A stretch of DNA of 64,000 bases from Isoetes taiwanensis (Eukaryota > Streptophyta > Lycopodiopsida > Isoetales > Isoetaceae). This document shows positions 57,010 through 64,000 of this stretch, one piece after another (the first letter of the stretch is position 1; each line of letters starts with the position of its first letter). The notes beneath the pieces are model-generated. The model did no database searches, was not told the DNA's origin, and saw nothing but the letters and a program-made list of their open reading frames with translations. The translations under genes and the position numbers were made by a program. The DNA lies in assembly GCA_021234155.1 (NCBI GenBank), contig JAJEKV010000173.1, positions 756,405-820,404 on the forward strand, written 5' to 3'.

Positions 57010-60000
57010 ATGGAGGCTTCCGGCAAGAGGAAAGCTCCAGAAGAAAGCGAAGGAGTTTCTTCGTCAAGACAACATCGACGAGTTGACAATGGGCCTTCTC
57101 ATACATTCATCTCGTTGTTGGCAGAGGCAAATTGCACATTGGAAGGATTCAGTGAGGCGCTTCTTGGATCAGGGGATGACAAATACTTGCAGCAGCAGTT
57201 GGAGCAGCGTTTAAAAATGGATCCCGATCTCATTGCATCTTTTGTGGCAGGACTTCGAGAGTACATTGTCGATGAAAAGAACCTCAGGCGGTAATTCAGT
57301 TTTGTAAGCAATCATATTCAGGATGTGCATTTAGTTTCATATCAACGAGATTTCTTCTGGGCATTGCCATTTATTTCCTTGGATTTTCCTGGGTTATAGT
57401 CGTACTCTATTGCTAGAGCCACAGCAATGTTATAATTCTCTAGTTTGGACTACTAAAGAACTGCCAATGCAGCATATTTTTATTAAGCACGTCAAAAGAA
57501 GAAATAACGTCCAAATAAATCAACACAACTCATAATTAAGCGTTCCTTTGATAGGATGCATTTGCGCACGAACGATTGTCTATGTACATGTGCCTCTTCA
57601 CCGTTGAAGTGAATCAAAGAACATATTCTTTCCTACCGTAGTCTAGGCATTCAGGCATTCCTATTAATTTGGAGCTCTTTTTTCCCTTGGTGTGCATATT
57701 ATCTAAAGGTTTTGAGACTTCAAAATTTGTTAAACAAATTGTGTTTTTCGCACTTGGTTATGTGTGCGTGTTGAGACTATCTGCACGTATGCGCATATAG
57801 AGACTATTGAGGCACACTCAGAGTTCTTATGAGGTGTCTAAATATGGTTAGCTAATACCTCATTAATATTGTAAACAGAGTATTGAAGCCAATGTCAAGG
57901 GTTGTGAGAGGCAGACCATGCACATGTGAGAGCCTTGCAAGGTCACTGCTAAACGTAAGCCCAATACAGACTCAGGCTGCTATCATTTTCTTGGAGAAGC
58001 TGCCAGAGCATATTGATGACGTCGAGAATTTTCGGGATAACATCCCAAGGCTCATTTTATGTCAATTCCGTTGGCTCGACTATCTTATTGACAGCAAAGC
58101 CATCACAGAAAAGTTGCTAGAGGTGTTATCAATTTCTCCTATTGGTTTAAAAAAGGACATTATTGGTTTCCTTCCTGAGTTGGTAGCCGACGCAGATCAT
58201 GAGATGGTTGTGCTCTCACTTGAACAGTTGTTGCAAGAAGATTCGGGTTTGATAGTCCCTGTTCTTGATGCATTTTCTAATCTAAACCTTGAAGAGCATC
58301 TCTTTGACCAGGTACGACAGCCACTTCTCCAAGCTCCATGCTGTTTCAAATTTTGCAACATTATTGATGAATTGTTTGATCAGGTTGTTGGAATAGCTCT
58401 CTCAAGCCTGGGATCTGCAGATGCTGAAGATTTGCCAATTGTTGTTAGGTTTTTGCTCCAATCAACAAATGCACTAAATGCGAAAGAAATCATTCATCAG
58501 TTTCGTGAGGATTTGCATTTTGTCTCGTTCACAAATGTGCGTGCAGTTAAGCCAGACCGCAAGATGAAAGGGAAGTCAGTTGGCACAAATTATGAGTCTC
58601 TTGTGCTAGAGGCGATCCGATCTGGACTTAGATTTAAGAACGTGAGTTTTGCTTGTATGCATAGAGAAATTGAACTAATTGCTTCATTGTATCTCTATGT
58701 CATGCATGATATAAAGTTTAAGATATTACGTTAGATATTTCTTCTTGTAGACTATATCAGAAGTTATCATGAAAGAAATAAGAGCTGTTGATGGGGAACA
58801 ACACCACAAAATAATGGACGTGTGGTTGCTCCTGATCATTCATGCAAATGGAGGCATGCACCAGAAAACTGCTGAGATGATCTTTAAACAAAAAGTGAAT
58901 GCTCGCAATATTGGGACTTCATTGCTTCGTCATTGCATTGTAGGCCATGGGGTTTCACTACAAGTGAGTCACTGTGAGTTTGCCTCCCATTTCAAATTTA
59001 CCATTATATTGGGTATGGTGCTAGTAAAAACATGAGGAAACTTCTTCAGCTTTCTCAAGATGCTGTTATGTAAATTTATGTGTCTCTATGCAGGACTATT
59101 TTCAATCTTTGCTCTGTTTAAGCGGACTGATGCTTAGGGGCAAAGACCTAATACCCAGGCAGTTTGGGCTGCATGCATATGTTCTTTTGTTTGAGGAATT
59201 CTCTGATGCTTATCATCGACAAGAGGCAAGGATGAATATCAGAACTCATGCATCTCATGTTGTGCTTTCAATAAATGTTTTATTTGAAACAAATACCCTC
59301 ATTTGATAATGAACCAACTTATGAAAAGAAAATAGGAACATAAAGAACAAGCAATATTCCTATAGTTGATGAGGATGCTAATACTTTGCGGATTAAAGTA
59401 TGCATGAGTTTTAGGGCCTTAATTGTCCTTCACAGAAATGGTTATTGAAAGAAAGAAAGAAAGAAAGACTGAAGTAATATGCCTCATTGACTCTTAGACC
59501 AAAATATGTAAATCATGTATGTAGCAGGAGTCCTAGCTTGCGCTAGACAATATGGGGCCGAATCAATGGAGAAACAGATTATGAAAGAATACGCTTTATT
59601 CTTTCAAAGTCATACCTTAAGTTTGCTATAGAGACAGGCAAATAGCTATGCTATCTGCTCAGGCTTTTTATTGATCGTTCTTATCTGCAGCATTATTGGC
59701 ATGTGAACTTTATCATTGGGATGGGTTAGATCTCATTTGCATTGTGAATGTGACCATTCAGGTGCTAGGAAGTCTAATCACGCATACAGGTGCAGGAGTT
59801 ACTTTTGAAACTGAAGCGGCCTTAGATGCTCTTATTGTTCTGGCAAAAAATCATCCATCTGAGTTGCTGCCAATGTCCTCTTTTATTAATGGTAAGCCAA
59901 AAGGTGCCATTAAACCTTCTCCTGACTACAGCTTTTGTGTTGAAATAATAAAAGCAAGCTGTTTGCAGGTATTCTGGATTATCTTGAAGGATTCCAGTTG

Positions 60001-63000
60001 GAACATCTTTATCAGGTTGGTGCAGTATTGCATTTATGATATGGTCAATTGATTTGTCTTATCATGGACCTCTTTGCAGGTTTATGAAATATTTAGTCTT
60101 TTGGCCATGGCCTCGTGGTCATTGAAGGGAGCATCTAGCACATCTTCTATGGCTGACGAGTTGCTGATCTTTGTTCGAAAGCAGGTAAAAATATAGCTTT
60201 CGGAAATGGTTATTTTATCAACATATTTGTTGCTTTCAACTTGTTGGAAAAGAGATCCTGCGCAAACATTCTCTGTGTTAGCTATAGCATAATATGGACC
60301 TGCCCAAAACTGTTCCCTTGTTTACCAAAGAAAAGGTGGCATTTCATGGCTGGAACCAACATTGTCAACTATCCCCAAACTCGATACCATTTTTGTTTTT
60401 TTCTTTTATTTATTTTTTTTTTTTTTTGGGGGCTTGCAAATTGCATGTACTTGCTGCACCGCATTTAACTCTGGGGGAAGTTTCCCTAACACCTACAAGG
60501 CCCAGGGAAATTTGCCAGTTGCCCTCTTCGGGTCAGGGTTTAGACATCTTCGATATTCATGTGGCATCCCAATCTAATTGATCCATTTGCCCCTGCCATG
60601 AGCATAAACAATTGCTGAATCAGAAGATATACCATGGCCATCAAAGGTGGCAGCGACTGCCACATAGATAACTTCCACTTCCTCTAGCTGGAGTCTTAAA
60701 ACACAATTTGCTTGAAGCGACAGCATTTACAATCTTTTGTTGATATTCCAGTGTACTCTTTGGATGTTTTCACCAAAAACATCAACACACTACACTTTCT
60801 ATTTGGGTTCTCATGCCATGAGCAAATCGTTTAGTTTTTGTGTTTGTTTTTCCTATTGCTACCTTCGATATCTTGGGGTGAAAGTTATTTTGGAAGCTCC
60901 TGAACACTACTCAGCTTTTTGGCGTTTCTTTAGTAGCATGGTCCAGTAATACACAAAATTACAGATTAATACACAAAGACTATATCAAGCTCCTCCTGGA
61001 CAGTATTCATATCCAAGCTTGCTTGATGCACCTGAGATGAGAGAGATATTCTTTTGTGGGTATGGAATTTCTAGAATCTCCTCTTCTGCTTTTAGAATTG
61101 GCGGGTTTTTCTTCCTTTCATTAAGTGTTGTTGATGATCATGTTTGGAAGGATGGGTTTTGTCATTTTTGGTTCCCTTGCAAGACTCTTATGCTGAATTT
61201 TTGACAATGAGCTATCAGATTTCAAACCCAGATGCAAAATACAAACGTATGGGCATAATTGGAGTTGTGAATCTGGTAACATGCCTTGGGAAATTGTTGA
61301 ATTTCGAAAGCGTCAATGCAGATCCTCAGGTGCTTTTTTACTTTAAATATTGTTCAGCAAATGAAAATACTTGGGTATTAGGTAGGATTGTTTTTAATAA
61401 GAAATGCTGTTCTGTGTTCTTTACTGGTCATTCATGGCTAGAGCAAATGCATTGAAGAGAGGGGTCAAATTTGTGTCTGCATTAACGTTCTCATTTGTTA
61501 TAACAATCCGGATTAATATGACTAACAAAAGTAACTATCTGTAGTGTGTCATGGGCCCGTATATAATGTGTCAGTACAACGCAAAAGTATAGGCGCGGGA
61601 ACCAATACCCCTTATCTTTTTCTGCATGCAATTTCATTTGCACTATGCCTAACTAACAGAGAAAGAGAAAATGCACTCTAACATTAACCTTTAATAAGGT
61701 GATGGTCGGCACATTGTCTGTTTGCCTCCAATTTCATTTGTCTAAATAGAGAAAGAGAAACTTCGCTAACATTAGCCTTTAATAAGGTGATAAATGTAAA
61801 CTTGTCAGCATCATTACATATGAAGGTCACAGGTGACCTTTTTCCAATTGGCCTTTGTCTAGGAAAGTTAGGCACTCATCCATGTTTTTTTTTATCCTAG
61901 AAATACAATCATTTCATTCTGCATTGATCTCAACATGAGAGCTCATTATGGTCTGTTTTTGGGAGGAATTTTTCCAGCCAACAGTTTCTTAATCAAGGGA
62001 CATCTCAAAATTCTCTGGGTGGATGTGTCTTTCCGATAAGTCATGTGAACAAATCTACATCAAGCTTTGACGATTTTTGCTCAGGTTGTGCAAGAATGGT
62101 CATTCTTCTCTGAAGGTTTCCTATAAAAGAAATGGACCAGCATCCCAATGTAGTGCTGATATGTGGAAATGTGGGAACTTATCATTGAGCTTATCTTCCA
62201 AAGAAATGCAATTGAATACTTGACCATTCCGTTGCATTGCCAAAGATGAAGCGTATCCATCTTCTTCCTGATTAGAAGATTGCCTCTACCTACTTCCATG
62301 TACATATGAGATTCCAGTACGTGTGTTAAAACATAATGTTTAAGGTATTAATGGCTTGCCGATCCAAATTATTGTTTTTCCTCTTTGATTTCCGCTTATC
62401 ACCTAAAAAGGATCTAAGCTTCCACACACCCAAGTATAGGAGTGAGACCAATGGCTGTACTCCTATCAAACACTCGACTGGGAGTCAACTTTTAAGGGCC
62501 AACATGATTTGATCGAAGATTCAGGCAAAAGTTGAAGTAAATACTTCAAAGTTATAAAAATAAAAGCGAATTTGACTCCACAAACTCTATATATCAGATC
62601 TCAAGAACTGACATTTAGATCTAACTGGATTACCATCTCCAAGCAAGTGAGCCTTAGGCTTCAAGAGTTCCAGCGGTTTGTTGCTTTCTGCGAGATCATC
62701 CGTAGATCATAATAAACACTTGGTTGAGATTATATAATTTATCCGAAATTTGTAACGTGACATTTAACTAGCTATATAATTGTGTGCATAAAATGGTCCT
62801 GGCAACAATTATCCGGTGCTTTATATACTTACCAACTTCCAAAAAGGACCTTATTTGGTCCAATATGCTGCTATTGCCAAATTACAATTCAAACTGCTCT
62901 TAAAAGAGAAACTCCCAGATGGGCTTTTCCCTCTTTCTCAGGGTGAATTAAGGCAGCTCTGACCACCCTAATCTGTTCCAGGAAAAATGACAGGGAAAAT

Positions 63001-63993
63001 AAAAAACATGTGAGAAAATCTAGCACTTTTGGAAAACATATCCTACTAACATACACTGTATAATGAATCAATATAACACGTGGGAATACAAAAGTATACA
63101 TGTGCATTAATGGATCTAAAGACTACATTGAATGTTTACTTCTAATATTGTTGTTATAAGGAACTTGACAATAGAGCTGCCCTAAAAATGGCGTCCTATT
63201 CAAAATTTTGTGGGAATGTAGGCTGTTGAATCCATGTAATTCTTTAAGCTGCTTAAAGGATGCATAACTAAGTAAGGCCATTTGTTTTGCTAACCAATAG
63301 AATTAATTGCTTGCTGTTTGAAGAGGGCTACCATTACAGAGGCTGTAAGCCTCCTGGAGATGGCACTTGAAATGTGCAAGGCATCATACATAGCGCGTGG
63401 TTTCTTCTACGATGAATTGGCGGGGCATACGGAAACTCTTTCGTTTCATATCTCCATAATAGAGTGGTAAAGTTTTTTGAATCACTTTACAGTATGGTTT
63501 TTAGTAGACTGAAAATCCATGTTTGACAGGATTTCAAAGCATACAAATGAATTTGAAACAACATTCCTTGGAGACCTTGAAGACGGAAGAATTCGAAATG
63601 GCTCAGGGGAGAATAGAATGTTGGATGGTATGTTGGTGTACAAGTGATCAATTTTCTCAATGAATTTCAGGGATATTATTTTTAATTATTTATCTGATAG
63701 CTGTAGCAAGTAGAGACTATAACTCAATGTCTTTTTTAGTATAAGGATAAGGATGTTAAGTTAAGCTGGGCTTGCAAATGAATGTGGATACATTCACGTG
63801 GGAGCTAAAGTCATTTAATGCTAACAGCTTTAAAATTTCAGATGAAAGGCCATTTGTTAACTATATGCTTTTGCTGCCACTATCATTACTTATTTCCTTT
63901 TGGTGTTCTAGGAGAATTGTGGCATAATTTGGATGGAGATATTTCTCCCATATATGTAAAGGTCCTTACGTTGTTGGTGTCTCCGGAGAAAAG
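57010..63993 (+). CDS. FANCD2: Fanconi anaemia group D2 homologue, N-terminal half (runs off the window)
   Basis: FANCD2 pairs with FANCI and clamps DNA at interstrand crosslinks. Exons: 57,010-57,290; 57,879-58,641 (with an optional 72-bp insert at 58,312-58,383); 58,751-58,963; 59,094-59,225; 59,762-59,891; 59,969-60,015; 60,080-60,184; 61,219-61,329; 63,324-63,466; 63,530-63,627; 63,912-63,993, then a GT donor. Phases agree at every junction, giving about 677 residues. FANCD2 hallmarks in order: FLEKLPEHIDD, NIPRLILCQFRWLDYLID, EDLPIVVRFLLQSTNAL, VLGSLITHTGAG, KYKRMGIIGVVNLV, FFYDELAGH. The exon at 59,094 appears to end at a GC donor. The 2-kb eighth intron holds only repeats. The C-terminal half lies beyond the window. 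Confidence 0.92.
58312..58383 (+). other. In-frame 72-bp exitron-like insert in FANCD2 exon 2
   Basis: Begins GTACGA and ends GATCAG, is a multiple of three and has no stop. Removing it leaves LFDQ joined to VVGIALSSLGSADAEDLP, the spacing expected for FANCD2. The sequence before it (CTCTTTGACCAG) and at its end (TTGTTTGATCAG) both encode LFDQ. It is either a facultatively spliced short intron or an in-frame duplication. Confidence 0.55.
61628..61793. repeat. Short tandem repeat in FANCD2 intron
   Basis: Two imperfect copies of a unit running from ATTTCATTTG through GAGAAAGAGAAA to CCTTTAATAAGGTGAT, in the 2-kb intron 61,330-63,323. The rest of that intron shows nothing recognisable. Confidence 0.6.
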
Positions 63994-64000
63994 GTAAACC

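Noticed and set aside
1-64000. CRISPR arrays, bacterial operons or phage genes
   Set aside because: No regularly spaced identical repeats with unique spacers, no ribosome-binding sites and clear spliceosomal introns; the window is eukaryotic.

Overview
This window is nuclear DNA from a land plant with a very large transposon load. The evidence is two plant-type genes with short GT-AG introns (a subtilisin-like protease and the 5' half of FANCD2), a pentatricopeptide-repeat relic, a fragment of a plastid dicarboxylate translocator, and layer upon layer of plant retrotransposons. The species cannot be read from the sequence. A non-seed vascular plant such as a fern is a guess only.

Layout. 1-6,250: a strongly pyrimidine-rich, non-coding block. 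6,250-9,790: ordinary AT-rich intergenic DNA. 9,793-16,846: two head-to-tail pyrimidine-rich units (5.9 kb and 1.1 kb) that share the same 5' and 3' termini. 17,228-18,124: a LINE tail and a MITE. 18,384-21,492: an intact 11-exon subtilase gene. 21,550-23,140: decayed LINE pieces. 23,432-26,640: a broken Ty1/copia element on the minus strand. 26,674-29,034: the 5' end of a Ty3-type LTR element on the minus strand, with LTR, primer-binding site and a histone H3 reading frame. 29,540-30,180: captured gene fragments. 30,318-30,679: a MITE. 31,973-52,978: a 21-kb LTR retrotransposon with exact target duplication. 53,276-54,361: a 5'-truncated LINE. 54,497-54,987: a PPR relic. 57,010 to the right edge: FANCD2.

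The main discovery is in the 21-kb element. Between its 5' LTR and gag it carries a broken reading frame that starts with the first seven residues of histone H3 (MARTKQT) and ends with an H3 histone-fold C-terminus ([14 protein letters not shown] ... ARRIRRERP), separated by about 225 extra charged residues. The smaller minus-strand element at 26,674-29,034 has a related LTR and the same primer-binding site. It carries a cleaner H3 core in the same place, about 0.55 kb downstream of its primer-binding site. Two elements of one family therefore carry histone H3 as their first gene. The 21-kb element also encodes a chromodomain at the end of its integrase, so it combines a chromatin-reader domain with a captured histone. 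I know of no described LTR retrotransposon lineage with this arrangement.

Nesting history. The 21-kb element landed in an older sequence that also exists as a second copy at 55,079-55,775. A CACTA-like DNA element of about 7.9 kb (42,467-50,351) then inserted into the chromodomain, splitting it between VKWK and PAEDATW. That element holds four and a half copies of a roughly 1.1-kb tandem repeat. A LINE separately inserted to the right of the 21-kb element. All retroelement reading frames are broken by many small indels. Some of these may be sequencing errors rather than real decay.
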